Below, one piece after another: positions 1-8,780 of a stretch of 15,289 nucleotides of DNA. Every line of letters begins with the position of its first letter. Within the stretch, counting starts at the first letter, position 1. Below the pieces are notes generated by a model that worked only from the letters and a program-made list of their open reading frames with translations, was not told the origin of the DNA and ran no database searches. The translations under genes and the position numbers were made by a program. The stretch lies in contig JAKSKA010000011.1 of the NCBI GenBank assembly GCA_024401915.1, positions 1 through 15,289 of the forward strand, given 5' to 3'. The stretch comes from Bacteroidales bacterium. GTDB taxonomy: Bacteria; Bacteroidota; Bacteroidia; Bacteroidales; UBA932.

Positions 1-1436
1 GTCGCGCATCTCTCCATATCGGTCTTCGCCACCTTCCAGGGCTCCGTATCCGAAATGTACTTGTTGCCAAGACGGGCGATCATCATCGCGTCCTTCAGGG
101 CCTCGCGGAACCTGTAGCCCTCGATATTGTTCTCGATCGACGCCTTGAGGGCCGGGATCTGGTCCAGGACCTCCCTTTCAGCGGCAGTGAGGGGGCCGCA
201 GGCGGGCACCTTGCCACCGAAGTACTTGTGGGTGAGAACCACGGCCCTGTTCACGAAGTTACCGAAGATGGCGACGAGCTCGCTGTTGCAGCGCTGCTGG
301 TAATCCTTCCAGCTGAAGTCGTTGTCCTTGGTCTCGGGAGCATTCGCGGTCAGCACATAGCGCAGCTCATCCTCACGTCCCGGAAGGTCGCGCAGGTACT
401 CGTGGGCCCATACGGCCCAGCCGCGCGACGTGGATATCTTGTCGCCTTCGAGATTGAGGAACTCGTTGGCGGGCACGTTCTCGGGAAGGATGTAACCGTC
501 GCCGTATGCCTTCAGCATTGCGGGGAAGACGATGCAGTGGAACACGATATTGTCCTTGCCGATGAAGTGGACAAGCTTCGTGTCCTCGGATTTCCACCAC
601 TTCTCCCAACTGTCAGGAAGGAGCTGGCGGGTGTTGGATATATAGCCTATGGGGGCATCGAACCACACGTAAAGCACTTTTCCCTCGGCGCCTTCGACAG
701 GGACGGGCACGCCCCATTCGAGGTCGCGGGTCACCGCACGCGGCTGCAGTCCGCCGTCGAGCCAGCTCTTGACCTGGCCATAGACGTTGCTGCGCCACTC
801 CTTGTGGCCTTCGAGTATCCATTCGCGCAGCCACTGCTCATAATCCTGGAGAGGAAGGTACCAGTGGGTGGTCTTCTTCTTTATCGGCTCGGCGCCGCTG
901 AGCTTGCTCTTGGGATTGATGAGCTCCTCGGGGCTGAGGGTGGAGCCGCATTTCTCGCACTGGTCGCCGTAAGCGCCTTCAGCGCCGCACTTGGGGCAGG
1001 TGCCCACGATGTAGCGGTCTGCAAGGAAGGTCTTCGCTTCGGGGTCGTAGTACTGCTCGCTCTCGCGGGTGATGAACTTCCCCTCGTCATAGAGCTTGCG
1101 GAAGAACTCCGAAGCGTTCTCCTCGTGTATCTTCGAGGAAGTGCGCCCGTAAACGTCGAAATTAAGGCCGAAGCCCTTGAATGACTCGTCAATTATCGAA
1201 TGGTACTTGTCAACTATGTCCTGGGGGGTGCAGCCCTGCTGGCGCGCCTTGATCGTGATGGGGACGCCGTGCTCGTCGGAGCCGCAGACGTAAAGTACTT
1301 CCCTGCCCCTCATCCTGAGGTAGCGTACGTAGATGTCGGCAGGCACGTAAACGCCTGCAAGATGGCCTATGTGGACTGGACCGTTGGCATACGGCAGCGC
1401 ACAGGTAACCAATGTTCTCTTATAATTCTTGTCCAT
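1..1436 (-). CDS. metG: methionyl-tRNA synthetase (3' end outside window)
   Basis: Charges tRNA-Met with methionine in the cytoplasm, a class I aminoacyl-tRNA synthetase. The first 478 residues are visible and the C-terminus lies beyond the left edge. Seen directly: the ATP-binding HIGH motif at residues 22-25 after an N-terminal strand ([12 protein letters not shown]), a zinc knuckle with Cys147, Cys150, Cys160 and Cys163 in the connective-peptide region, the WFDAPIGY segment, and KISTS at residues 333-337 in the place of KMSKS. The anticodon-binding helical domain begins before the window edge. Full-length bacterial enzymes are usually about 670-680 residues, so roughly 200 residues are missing only because of the window. 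The ATG at 1436 lies 4 bases after the dnaG stop, so it is probably translated from the same transcript. No Shine-Dalgarno sequence is seen. Identity is secure. Confidence 0.97.
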   Translation of the reverse strand, partial: MDKNYKRTLVTCALPYANGPVHIGHLAGVYVPADIYVRYLRMRGREVLYVCGSDEHGVPITIKARQQGCTPQDIVDKYHSIIDESFKGFGLNFDVYGRTSSKIHEENASEFFRKLYDEGKFITRESEQYYDPEAKTFLADRYIVGTCPKCGAEGAYGDQCEKCGSTLSPEELINPKSKLSGAEPIKKKTTHWYLPLQDYEQWLREWILEGHKEWRSNVYGQVKSWLDGGLQPRAVTRDLEWGVPVPVEGAEGKVLYVWFDAPIGYISNTRQLLPDSWEKWWKSEDTKLVHFIGKDNIVFHCIVFPAMLKAYGDGYILPENVPANEFLNLEGDKISTSRGWAVWAHEYLRDLPGREDELRYVLTANAPETKDNDFSWKDYQQRCNSELVAIFGNFVNRAVVLTHKYFGGKVPACGPLTAAEREVLDQIPALKASIENNIEGYRFREALKDAMMIARLGNKYISDTEPWKVAKTDMERCA

Positions 1437-1440
1437 ATAT

Positions 1441-3360
1441 CTATTTCTTTTCTCTTCCTATTTTCTGATTCACCTTTCTCTTTGCATTCTGGAGTTTCAT
1501 CATCTCCGTCATCGCGGCGATCTGCTCGTCGCCCTCAGTGGATGCGATCACCTTTCTGAGCTGGTCTATCCTGTCCTGGAGCCTCCGCTCCGCATACACC
1601 ATTATCGCCTTGGGCACCTGGTTGACCAGCCAGGACGAAGTGGTTGTCAGTGCGTTCTCGAAGGAAGCGACGGTAAGCATATACTCGTGCTCGGACAGCG
1701 ATACGGCTAAGCAGGCAGCATCCCTGTCGCTGGAGTTGAAGATGCGCCGGAGTATCTCCTGCTGCTCCAGTCCCTCGTCATAATAGCGCATATACTCATC
1801 GTACACCCTCCTGCAGAGGCTGTTGACGAAGGCGGAGCCATCCGCCTCGAGGGACGAGCGGATGAAGTCGGCGACGGTGGGTGACTGCTCATCCTCGACA
1901 TAGAAGGCCGAATCGGTCTCGAACACGAGAGGGTCGCAGCCGTTGGTGAGGATGAAGCGGAGCAAGTCCTTCTCGGAGGGCTCCAGGGTCTTGTTCTCCG
2001 GTTCCGGGAAGCGCTGTACAGGCGTTTGCGGAGCCTCGTTCCCGGAGGGCTGCTCCTTGTGGGCCGAGGCACGGTCGCTGTTGATACGGGAATAAAGCAG
2101 GGACGACTCGATGCCGAAGCGGGAAGCCGTCGCGTCCACGTAAACGGAGCGCTTGACGGGGTCGGGGATGCCGGCGATCGTGTCGGCGATATCGTTTATC
2201 AGATTCGCTTTCTTCAGCGGGTCTCCGGCGGCCTCGCCGAGCAGCAGCTCGGTCTTGAACTCTATGAAGTCGCGCTCGTGGGAGTCGATGAATCCGCGCA
2301 CCTCGGCGAGAGTATGCTTGCGGCAGAACGAATCCGGGTCGTCGCCGTCGGGAAGCAGCACTATCTTGACGTTCAGCCCTTCCGCGAGCACCAGGTTGAT
2401 ACCGCGCAGGGCGGCGTGGATGCCCGCAGAATCGCCGTCGTACATTATGGTCACGTCATCGGCGAAGCGCTTTATCAGCTTTATCTGCTCGATGGTCAGG
2501 GACGTGCCGCACGAAGCCACGACGTTGCGTATCCCGAGCTGGTGCATCATCACCATATCGACGTTACCCTCGACGAGGATGCACTTCTTCAGACGCGAGA
2601 TCTCGGCTTTGGCGAAATAGATGCCGAGGAGGTTGCGGCTCTTGATGTAGATCTCCGTCTCGGCCGTGTTCACGTATTTCGCCGGGTTGTCGGCCTTCAG
2701 GGTACGCCCGCTGAAGGCCACGACGCGGCCGCTGACACTGTGGACAGGGAATATCGCGCGCTCGCGGAACTTGTCCACCACGGAGCCATCCTCACGCTTG
2801 ACGCAAAGACCGGCATCTATCAGATACTCCAGTTTGTACCCCTCCTTCAGGGCTGCGTCCATAAGGGCGGTGCGGCCGGAGGGAGCCCATCCGAGTCCGA
2901 AGAGCTGGATGGTGGCGTCCTCGATGTCGCGGCTGCGGAAATACGCGTGGCCGATGCTGCGTCCCTCACCGGATTCAAGCTGCGCGGTGTAGAACTTCTG
3001 AGCGAATTCGCTCACGAGATAAAGGCTCTCGGTGTGCTGGCGCTGGGCTATGTCCTCGGCGCTCTCCTCCTTCTCAACCACTTCGATGTTGTAGCGCCTG
3101 GCGAGATAGCGGAGCGCCTCGACGTAGGTGCAGTGCTCGTGCTCCATCACGAAGCCCACGGCGGTGCCGGACTTTCCGCAGCCGAAACACTTGTATATCC
3201 CTTTTGCCGGGGACACGTAGAAGGAAGGCGTCTTCTCGTTATGGAAAGGACAGCACGCCACCAGATTGGCCCCGCGGCGCTTGAGCGTCACGAAGTCTCC
3301 GACAATATCCGCAATCTGCGCGGTGTCAAGGATCTGATTGACGGTATCCTGGGGAATCAT
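1441..3360 (-). CDS. dnaG: DNA primase
   Basis: Synthesises RNA primers for replication, working with the replicative helicase at the fork. At 639 residues it is a little longer than the E. coli enzyme (581). Domains seen in order: an N-terminal CHC2 zinc finger (Cys37, His40, Cys58, Cys61), an RNA-polymerase-like catalytic core with the FRERAIFP motif at about 198-205, and a TOPRIM fold with Glu264 in LVEGNVDM, the metal-binding Asp308-x-Asp310 in MYDGDSAG, and Asp341-x-Asp343. A Pro/Glu-rich linker at about 425-460 leads to a poorly conserved C-terminal helical region, expected to bind DnaB. The ATG at 3360 follows the recQ stop by 4 bases and metG starts 4 bases downstream, so it is internal to an operon. 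The final residues are Lys-rich. Identity is secure; the C-terminal partner contact is inferred from the family. Confidence 0.97.
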   Translation of the reverse strand: MIPQDTVNQILDTAQIADIVGDFVTLKRRGANLVACCPFHNEKTPSFYVSPAKGIYKCFGCGKSGTAVGFVMEHEHCTYVEALRYLARRYNIEVVEKEESAEDIAQRQHTESLYLVSEFAQKFYTAQLESGEGRSIGHAYFRSRDIEDATIQLFGLGWAPSGRTALMDAALKEGYKLEYLIDAGLCVKREDGSVVDKFRERAIFPVHSVSGRVVAFSGRTLKADNPAKYVNTAETEIYIKSRNLLGIYFAKAEISRLKKCILVEGNVDMVMMHQLGIRNVVASCGTSLTIEQIKLIKRFADDVTIMYDGDSAGIHAALRGINLVLAEGLNVKIVLLPDGDDPDSFCRKHTLAEVRGFIDSHERDFIEFKTELLLGEAAGDPLKKANLINDIADTIAGIPDPVKRSVYVDATASRFGIESSLLYSRINSDRASAHKEQPSGNEAPQTPVQRFPEPENKTLEPSEKDLLRFILTNGCDPLVFETDSAFYVEDEQSPTVADFIRSSLEADGSAFVNSLCRRVYDEYMRYYDEGLEQQEILRRIFNSSDRDAACLAVSLSEHEYMLTVASFENALTTTSSWLVNQVPKAIMVYAERRLQDRIDQLRKVIASTEGDEQIAAMTEMMKLQNAKRKVNQKIGREKK

Positions 3361-3364
3361 AGGA

Positions 3365-5581
3365 CTAAGAAGCTATCTCGCAGAGGAACTTGATCCTGAC
3401 GAGACGTATCTCCATCTCGTCATACTCGTCGCCCAGCTCCTCTATCGCATCGTTAATCGAATCCGACTGGGCGTCGTTCTTGAAATAATCATATATTTCC
3501 CCGACGATTTCCTCATCGAGATTCTGGCTAATATAGTAGTCGAGGTTCAGTTTCGTCCCGGTGGAGACTATCGCCTCTATCTCACCCATCAGCTCGTCCA
3601 TCTCCATCCCGCGCACCTCGCATATATCCTCCAGGGCCAGACGGCGGTCGATGCTCTGGATTATGGCTATCTTGCCCTCGGACTTGCTGGGGGAGGATTT
3701 CACGATGAAATCGTCCGGACGGACAATATCATTGTCCTCGACGTAGCGCTTGATGAGTTCGAGAAATTCGGCGCCGAACTTGCGGGCCTTGCCCTCCCCG
3801 ACGCCCTGACAGTTCTTGAGTTCGTCGTAGGTCAGAGGGTAAAGTATGGACATATCCTCCAGGGCCGGGTCTCCGAAAATGATCCACGGCTGGAGGCCCA
3901 GCCTCTTGGACATACTCTTCCTGAGGTCCTTCAGCATAGGCAGGAGCACGCTGTCCCCGCCTCCGCCGGCGCGCACTGCGGCAGCCGCTTCGGCATCATC
4001 GGGCTCCTCGTCGTCCGTATCATCCTTCGGAGAAGGGCCGAACTTGCGGTCCTCGGCTATCTCGAATTTCCAGGGATGCTCGAGGAACCCGCGCCCGGAA
4101 TCCGTCACGTGGATAAGGCCGTAGGTCTCTATCTCCTTGTAAATAAGATGGTTGAGGAGGCCGTGGCGCATAACCGTCATCCAGTATTTCTCGTCGTGGG
4201 AGTCTCCGGCACCGAAAAGTTCAAGTTCATCGTGACGGTAAGACTTGATTATCGAGTTCTGGACCCCGGCGAGGATGTTCGCGAGATGGTCGGCCTTGAA
4301 GCGCTCCGGAAGGGACTCGATGAGCTTTATCACGAGAACCATATCGGCGGTGGCATCCCTGAGGGTCTTCGGGTGGAGGCAGTTGTCGCAGCAACCGCAG
4401 TTGCCGCCCTTCCATTCCTCTCCGAAATAGTTCAGGAGCAGGTGCCTGCGGCACTGGCTGGATTCGGCATAGGAAACGACCTCCGAAAGCAGCTGGCGGC
4501 TGATCTCCTGCTCGGCGATAGGCTTGCCCTGCATAAACTTCTCGAGCTTCTGGATGTCCTCTCCGCTGTAGTAGGCGATGCAGACACCTTCCTTCCCGTC
4601 GCGCCCGGCGCGGCCCGTCTCCTGATAGTAGCTCTCGATGCTCTTGGGAATGTCATAATGGATGACGAAACGCACGTCAGGCTTGTCTATGCCCATTCCG
4701 AAGGCAATGGTGGCCACGATGACGTTCACTTCCTCCATCAGGAAAGCGTCCTGGTTGTCCGCCCTCGTCTTCGCGTCCAGGCCGGCGTGGTACGGAAGCG
4801 CCTTTATGCCGTTTATCGTCAGCAGCTGGGCTAGCTCCTCGACCTTCTTTCGGCTGAGACAGTAGATGATGCCGGACTTGCCCGGATTCTGCCGTATATA
4901 CTTTATTATGTCCTTTTCAGGCTCGACCTTGTCCCTGATCTCATAATGCAGGTTGGGCCTGTTGAACGAGGACTTGAACACCCTGGCGTCGGGAATGCCG
5001 AGATTCTTGATGATATCCGACTGGACCTTGGGGGTCGCCGTCGCCGTAAGAGCGATGATGGGCGCACGTCCGATTCCGTCGACCAGCGAACGTATGCGGC
5101 GGTATTCAGGACGGAAATCGTGACCCCACTCGGAGATGCAGTGCGCCTCGTCAACGGCATAGAACGATATCTTCACCTCACGCAGAAGGGCGATGTTCTC
5201 CTCTTTCGTCAGCGACTCAGGCGCCACGTAGAGTATCTTGGTCCTTCCGGCAAGCAGGTCGGCGCGCACGTCGTCTATCTGGTTGCGGGAGAGGGACGAG
5301 TTCAGGAAATGGGCTATGCTCTCATTCCCCTGCTCGAACCCGCGGAGCAGGTCCACCTGGTTCTTCATCAGGGCGATGAGAGGGGAGATCACTATTGCCG
5401 TCCCGTCCAGAAGAAGGGCCGGCAGCTGATAGCACAAGGACTTCCCTCCACCCGTCGGCATCAGGACGAAGGCGTCGCCACCCGAGGAGAGGTGTTTGAT
5501 GATCTCCTCCTGCTCGCCCTTGAAGTTGTCGTAGCCGAAGAAATCCTTCAATGTCTTGTTTATCAGCGTAGTATCAAGCAT
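3365..5581 (-). CDS. recQ: ATP-dependent DNA helicase RecQ with C-terminal extension
   Basis: A 3'-5' superfamily 2 DNA helicase for recombination and stalled-fork repair. Seen in the 738 residues: Walker A PTGGGKS (42-48), the DEAH box at 144-147 followed by CISEWGHDFRPEYR, and motif VI QETGRAGRDG (320-329). An RQC zinc site follows, with Cys377, Cys395, Cys398 and Cys401, then a winged helix. After it come an acidic, then Ala/Gly-rich, linker at about 519-543 and an HRDC-like domain at about 545-620. The last 110 or so residues form a helical, charged extension absent from E. coli RecQ (about 610 residues) but, as I recall, common in Bacteroidetes RecQ; its role is unknown to me. The ATG at 5581 overlaps the serA stop by 8 bases (ATGCTTGA), indicating coupled translation, and dnaG follows after 4 bases. 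Confidence 0.95.
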   Translation of the reverse strand: MLDTTLINKTLKDFFGYDNFKGEQEEIIKHLSSGGDAFVLMPTGGGKSLCYQLPALLLDGTAIVISPLIALMKNQVDLLRGFEQGNESIAHFLNSSLSRNQIDDVRADLLAGRTKILYVAPESLTKEENIALLREVKISFYAVDEAHCISEWGHDFRPEYRRIRSLVDGIGRAPIIALTATATPKVQSDIIKNLGIPDARVFKSSFNRPNLHYEIRDKVEPEKDIIKYIRQNPGKSGIIYCLSRKKVEELAQLLTINGIKALPYHAGLDAKTRADNQDAFLMEEVNVIVATIAFGMGIDKPDVRFVIHYDIPKSIESYYQETGRAGRDGKEGVCIAYYSGEDIQKLEKFMQGKPIAEQEISRQLLSEVVSYAESSQCRRHLLLNYFGEEWKGGNCGCCDNCLHPKTLRDATADMVLVIKLIESLPERFKADHLANILAGVQNSIIKSYRHDELELFGAGDSHDEKYWMTVMRHGLLNHLIYKEIETYGLIHVTDSGRGFLEHPWKFEIAEDRKFGPSPKDDTDDEEPDDAEAAAAVRAGGGGDSVLLPMLKDLRKSMSKRLGLQPWIIFGDPALEDMSILYPLTYDELKNCQGVGEGKARKFGAEFLELIKRYVEDNDIVRPDDFIVKSSPSKSEGKIAIIQSIDRRLALEDICEVRGMEMDELMGEIEAIVSTGTKLNLDYYISQNLDEEIVGEIYDYFKNDAQSDSINDAIEELGDEYDEMEIRLVRIKFLCEIAS

Positions 5582-6506
5582 ATCCCTGTTTGTTCACCGG
5601 GTATCTGGGGTGTCCGTTCTCGAAGAGAGCGACTATCTGGCGGGCTGCCGCGAGGCCGGCGTTCAGGGTGGCCTCTGCCGTCTGGGCGCCCATCTTCTTG
5701 GGCGTTGCGAACACGCGCAGGCCGAACTGCTCCTGAAGGGAGGCGAGGTTGTCGGGAGCGACGTCAGTGACATATTTGAGGTCGGGACGCTCGCGGAGCG
5801 CCTTTTCGAGACCGGTTTCGTCAATAACCTCCTTGCGCGCCGTATTGACCAGGGTGGCACCCTTCGGCATAGATGAAATCAGCTCATAGCCTATGCTGCC
5901 GACGGTCTGGGGCGTCGCGGGGATGTGGATGCTGAGATAGTCCGAGCCGGAATAGAGCTCCTTGAGGTCCTCCACGGGCTCCGCTCCGCCGGCCGCTATC
6001 TGCTCCGGCTTCAGGAACGGGTCAATGGCCCTGACCTTCATCCCGAGAGCCGCCGCCTTGGCGCCCACGAGACGGCCCACGTTGCCGAAGGCCTGGATAC
6101 CTAGGGTCTTGCCCTGGATTTCGGAGCCGGTGGAAGGGGTGAACTGGGTGCGTGCCATAAAGATCATCATCGCGACAGCCAGTTCCGCCACGGCGCTCGA
6201 ATTCTGTCCGGGAGTATTCATAACAACGATCTCGCGTGCGCTGGCGGCAGCAAGGTCCACGTTGTCGTAGCCCGCACCCGCGCGCACCGCTATCTTCAGT
6301 TTCGCGGCGGCATCGAGCACCTCCGCGGTCAGCTTGTCGGAGCGCACGATCACGGCGTCCGCGTCCGCGATGGCGGCCACGAGCTCGCTCTGCGCCTCGT
6401 ATTTCTCGAGCAGCACGGTCTCATAGCCGGCCGCTGCGAGTATATCCATAATGCCTTTCACCGCCTTGGGTGCAAAGGGTTTCTGTGTTGCAACAAGTAC
6501 CTTCAT
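5574..6506 (-). CDS. serA: D-3-phosphoglycerate dehydrogenase, short Lys-type, no ACT domain
   Basis: Oxidises 3-phosphoglycerate to 3-phosphohydroxypyruvate with NAD+, the first step of serine biosynthesis; the next enzyme, SerC, is encoded immediately upstream. It belongs to the D-isomer 2-hydroxyacid dehydrogenase family. The Rossmann region is LGIQAFGNVG at 135-144, where the first Gly of the usual GxGxxG is replaced. The substrate Arg224 lies in NTARKE. The position normally holding the catalytic His carries Lys (ATPKKMGAQ, Lys270-Lys271). At 310 residues there is no room for the regulatory ACT domain of the 410-residue E. coli enzyme, so feedback inhibition by serine through that domain is not expected. 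I recall this Lys-type short form from Bacteroidetes and Entamoeba. The start ATG at 6506 is 2 bases after the serC stop. A related 2-hydroxyacid dehydrogenase activity is the alternative, but the serC neighbour favours SerA. Confidence 0.9.
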   Translation of the reverse strand: MKVLVATQKPFAPKAVKGIMDILAAAGYETVLLEKYEAQSELVAAIADADAVIVRSDKLTAEVLDAAAKLKIAVRAGAGYDNVDLAAASAREIVVMNTPGQNSSAVAELAVAMMIFMARTQFTPSTGSEIQGKTLGIQAFGNVGRLVGAKAAALGMKVRAIDPFLKPEQIAAGGAEPVEDLKELYSGSDYLSIHIPATPQTVGSIGYELISSMPKGATLVNTARKEVIDETGLEKALRERPDLKYVTDVAPDNLASLQEQFGLRVFATPKKMGAQTAEATLNAGLAAARQIVALFENGHPRYPVNKQGYA

Positions 6507-6508
6507 CG

Positions 6509-7582
6509 CTATGCGTGCATCTTTTCGAATTCCTGCATACAGGCCACGAGAGCCTCAACGTCCTCCTGGGTGCAGGCGTTATAAATGGAGGCGCGGAAAC
6601 CGCCCACGCTGCGGTGGCCCTTGATACCGACGATGTCGCGGGTCTTGGAGAAGGCGAGGAACTCGTCCTGCAGCGCCTCGTTGCCGGGGCTCATCACGAA
6701 GGGAACGTTCATTATGGAACGGTCCTCGAGTGCGGCGGTACCGACGAAGAGGGGGTTGCGGTCGATCTCGGCGTAGAGGGTTTCGGCCTTCTTGACGTCA
6801 AGCGCGTGGAGTGCGGCGACTCCGCCCATCTCCTTTATCCACTTCAGCGTCTCGTACATCACGTAAATCGAGAACACAGGAGGGGTGTTGAACATTGAAA
6901 GCTTGTCGATATGGGTCCTGTAGTCGAGCATCGTCGGCAGATACCTGCTTACCTTGCCAAGCGCGTCATTCCGGATGATGGCGACCGCAACTCCGGCGGG
7001 ACCTGCATTCTTCTGCGCACCGGCATAAATGCAGGCGTACTTCGACACGTCGACCAGACGGCTGAGGATGTCGGAGGACATATCCGCTATGAGGGGCACG
7101 GGGCAGTCGATGTCCTCGCGTATCTCCGTGCCGTAGATTGTGTTGTTGGTCGTAATGTGGAAATAATCCAGGTCGGTGGGAATCTCATAGCCCTTGGGGA
7201 TGTAGCTGTAGTTCTTGTCGGCGGAGCTTGCGACAGCGTACGCCTCTCCGAGTCCCTGTGCCTCCTTGAGTGCCTTGTGGGCCCAGACGCCGGTATCGAG
7301 ATAGCCGGCCTTCTTCTCGAGGAAGTTCATAGGTGTGTAGAGGAATTCGAGGCTTGCGCCGCCGCCGAGGAAAATCACCTCGTAGCCGTCCGGGATATTC
7401 AGAAGCTCTTTCCAGAGCGCCCTCGTCCCGTCCATAACGACGTCCCATTCCTTGGTACGGTGGGAAATTGAAAGAACCGACACTCCGGTGCCGGCGAAAT
7501 CCTTTATGGCTTCTATTGCTTTGTCATAAACTTGCTGGGGAAGCAGGCAGGGGCCTGCATTGAAAACGTGTACCTTACTCAT
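6509..7582 (-). CDS. serC: phosphoserine aminotransferase
   Basis: A PLP-dependent class V aminotransferase that converts 3-phosphohydroxypyruvate plus glutamate to O-phosphoserine and 2-oxoglutarate; the same enzyme also serves pyridoxal phosphate synthesis. At 357 residues it is close to the E. coli length (362). Seen: the N-terminal NAGPCLLP segment typical of Ser[10 protein letters not shown] (38-46), the phosphate-contacting GGGAS loop (73-77), the PLP-ring Asp167 in ADMSSD, the Schiff-base Lys191 in [12 protein letters not shown], and a C-terminal [15 protein letters not shown] segment. The ATG at 7582 is 4 bases after the stop of the IMPACT-family gene, and serA follows after 2 bases. 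No phosphoserine phosphatase gene (serB) is present in the window, so the third step is encoded elsewhere. Confidence 0.97.
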   Translation of the reverse strand: MSKVHVFNAGPCLLPQQVYDKAIEAIKDFAGTGVSVLSISHRTKEWDVVMDGTRALWKELLNIPDGYEVIFLGGGASLEFLYTPMNFLEKKAGYLDTGVWAHKALKEAQGLGEAYAVASSADKNYSYIPKGYEIPTDLDYFHITTNNTIYGTEIREDIDCPVPLIADMSSDILSRLVDVSKYACIYAGAQKNAGPAGVAVAIIRNDALGKVSRYLPTMLDYRTHIDKLSMFNTPPVFSIYVMYETLKWIKEMGGVAALHALDVKKAETLYAEIDRNPLFVGTAALEDRSIMNVPFVMSPGNEALQDEFLAFSKTRDIVGIKGHRSVGGFRASIYNACTQEDVEALVACMQEFEKMHA

Positions 7583-7586
7583 AGTA

Positions 7587-8189
7587 TCAGGATATTTTCA
7601 TAAAGTTACTCTTTTTTTCAATCCGTTCCAAAAAAATATCGTGCAATTTTTCACGGACACGGACTTCCACGCTGCATTTCTCTCCGAAGTCCCTGTTTTT
7701 CTGGGGAAGGTCGAGGTCCTTCAGGACCTTCATCACCTCCGGCATTGCGTCATAATCGAACTCCAGGCGGTACCAGCTTCCGGCGATCTTCTCGATGACC
7801 TCCGCATTGGAGAGGGCGTCCGACGTGGATGTGCGGTATGCGCGTATGAGGCCCGGGACACCCAGCTTGATACCGCCGAAATAGCGGACAACGACCACCA
7901 GGACATCACTCAGGCCGGCCGAGTCCAGCTGGCCGAGAATCTGTTTCCCGGCCGACCCGGAGGGCTCCCCGTCATCGTTGGCACGGAACACGGAGCCGTC
8001 CGCCCCGATGCGGTAGGCGTAGCAGTGGTGACGCGCGTCGTGATACTCCTTCTTCAGGGAATCGACGATCTCCTTCACCTCGCCGACACTCTCCACAGGG
8101 TACGCCAGCGCGATGAAACGGCTGCCGTTATCCTTGAACAGTCCCTCGGAAGGTCCGCCTATGGACTTATATGTATCATTCTCTAACAT
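7587..8189 (-). CDS. IMPACT/YigZ family protein (UPF0029)
   Basis: A member of the YigZ/IMPACT family, 200 residues, matching the usual length of about 200. Seen: the N-terminal UPF0029 domain with [12 protein letters not shown] (51-62), [14 protein letters not shown] (72-85) and [21 protein letters not shown] (98-118), the family signature blocks. A C-terminal ferredoxin-like domain of about 70 residues follows. The eukaryotic relative IMPACT inhibits the GCN2 kinase; the bacterial function is not settled, with ribosome or nucleic-acid association proposed. It is the first gene of the minus-strand operon and starts 39 bases from a divergent gene. The ATG at 8189 is chosen because a good -7 element lies 7 bases upstream of it. 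Placement ahead of serCA is interesting because the family is linked to amino-acid-starvation signalling in eukaryotes, but that link is speculative here. Confidence 0.9.
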   Translation of the reverse strand: MLENDTYKSIGGPSEGLFKDNGSRFIALAYPVESVGEVKEIVDSLKKEYHDARHHCYAYRIGADGSVFRANDDGEPSGSAGKQILGQLDSAGLSDVLVVVVRYFGGIKLGVPGLIRAYRTSTSDALSNAEVIEKIAGSWYRLEFDYDAMPEVMKVLKDLDLPQKNRDFGEKCSVEVRVREKLHDIFLERIEKKSNFMKIS

Positions 8190-8196
8190 TTCAAGT

Positions 8197-8228
8197 CAAA
8201 TTTAGGGAATTTATTGTATCTTCGCAAT
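8197..8228 (-). promoter_or_regulatory. predicted promoter of the minus-strand housekeeping operon
   Basis: On the minus strand, TAAATTTG at 8204-8197 is an exact match to the Bacteroidetes -7 consensus TAnnTTTG. ATTG at 8228-8225 sits 20 bases upstream, close to the expected spacing of a TTTG -33 element. The predicted start of transcription falls within a few bases of the ATG at 8189, so the first transcript of the six-gene operon would have almost no leader. It overlaps the predicted promoter of the divergent gene. Based on consensus matching only. Confidence 0.6.
8217..8224 (+). promoter_or_regulatory. possible -7 element of the acidic-tail gene
   Basis: TATCTTCG matches TAnnTTTG with one mismatch and ends 4 bases before the ATG at 8229, so the transcript would be leaderless or nearly so. 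No convincing TTTG -33 element is seen at the expected distance, so this is a weaker call than the opposing promoter. Confidence 0.35.
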
Positions 8229-8780
8229 ATGGTTTACAGATATAAAGTCACACTCGCCGGATTGAAAGGTTTCTACCGCGTCTATCTCTGCAACGGTACG
8301 AACACTCTATACACCTTCCACAAGCAGCTGCGTTCCGATTTGGAATTCGCTATGGATCAGCCCATTCTGTTCAAGGGAATGGACGAGAACGACAATTGCG
8401 TCGCCCGCTACGCCCTGATCGACCTCGGTTTCGGCGCCGTGGATTCAGTCAGGATATGCGATGCGATAAAGGCAGGTGTGAAGTCCTTCATATACTTCTA
8501 TGACATTCCCGCAAAGAAAAGCGTCATCATAACGCTCGAAGGCGAGGAAAAGGACGAAAAAGTCACCTCCCCCGTCCTTATCGACACCAAAGGTCCCGTT
8601 CCCGAGGAGTTCGACAAGGGTTATGTGGCCTTCGAGGACCTTCCAAAAGAGGAAAGGAAGCAGAGCCGCACCCTCGACGACGATGATGAAGCCGACGAGG
8701 ACGATGACGACGATGAGGATGAGGACGATGAGGACGAGGATTCCGAGGAAGAGGAACTCATCTACGACGAGAACGAATAG
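8229..8780 (+). CDS. pRiA4b ORF-3-like domain protein with polyacidic C-terminal tail
   Basis: A predicted cytoplasmic protein of 183 residues, with no signal peptide or membrane segment. The first 145 or so residues, starting MVYRYKVTLAGLKGFYRVY and including YTFHKQLRSDLEF and KSFIYFYDI, resemble the plasmid pRiA4b ORF-3-like (IS1096 TnpR-like) fold family, where a short strand and an F-H motif recur. I infer this from pattern, not alignment. Residues 150-176 are 25 of 27 Asp or Glu, encoded by a GAY/GAR low-complexity run. I chose the ATG at 8229 over an in-frame TTG at 8214 because the TTG lies upstream of, and partly within, the probable promoter. Molecular function is unknown; acidic tails of this kind can mimic nucleic acid or bind basic proteins. 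It is transcribed divergently from the serCA-recQ-dnaG-metG operon, and its TAG stop shares its last base with a palindromic repeat. Confidence 0.8.
   Translation: MVYRYKVTLAGLKGFYRVYLCNGTNTLYTFHKQLRSDLEFAMDQPILFKGMDENDNCVARYALIDLGFGAVDSVRICDAIKAGVKSFIYFYDIPAKKSVIITLEGEEKDEKVTSPVLIDTKGPVPEEFDKGYVAFEDLPKEERKQSRTLDDDDEADEDDDDDEDEDDEDEDSEEEELIYDENE

Noticed and set aside
228..1184. Plus-strand open frame of 318 codons opposite metG
   Set aside because: The minus strand carries HIGH, zinc-knuckle and KISTS motifs in one uninterrupted frame; the plus-strand frame has none.
2026..3393. Long plus-strand open frame of 455 codons opposite dnaG
   Set aside because: It is antisense to a clear primase gene with zinc-finger and TOPRIM motifs; its translation shows no recognisable domain, and long antisense frames are expected in GC-rich coding DNA.
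3338..4834. Long plus-strand open frame of 498 codons opposite recQ
   Set aside because: Antisense to a helicase with all its motifs in place. The Leu/Val/Gly/His-rich translation is a typical shadow composition.
8214..8228. Upstream TTG start adding five residues to the acidic-tail protein
   Set aside because: It overlaps the probable -7 element and would lie outside the transcript; the ATG at 8229 begins the conserved-looking strand.
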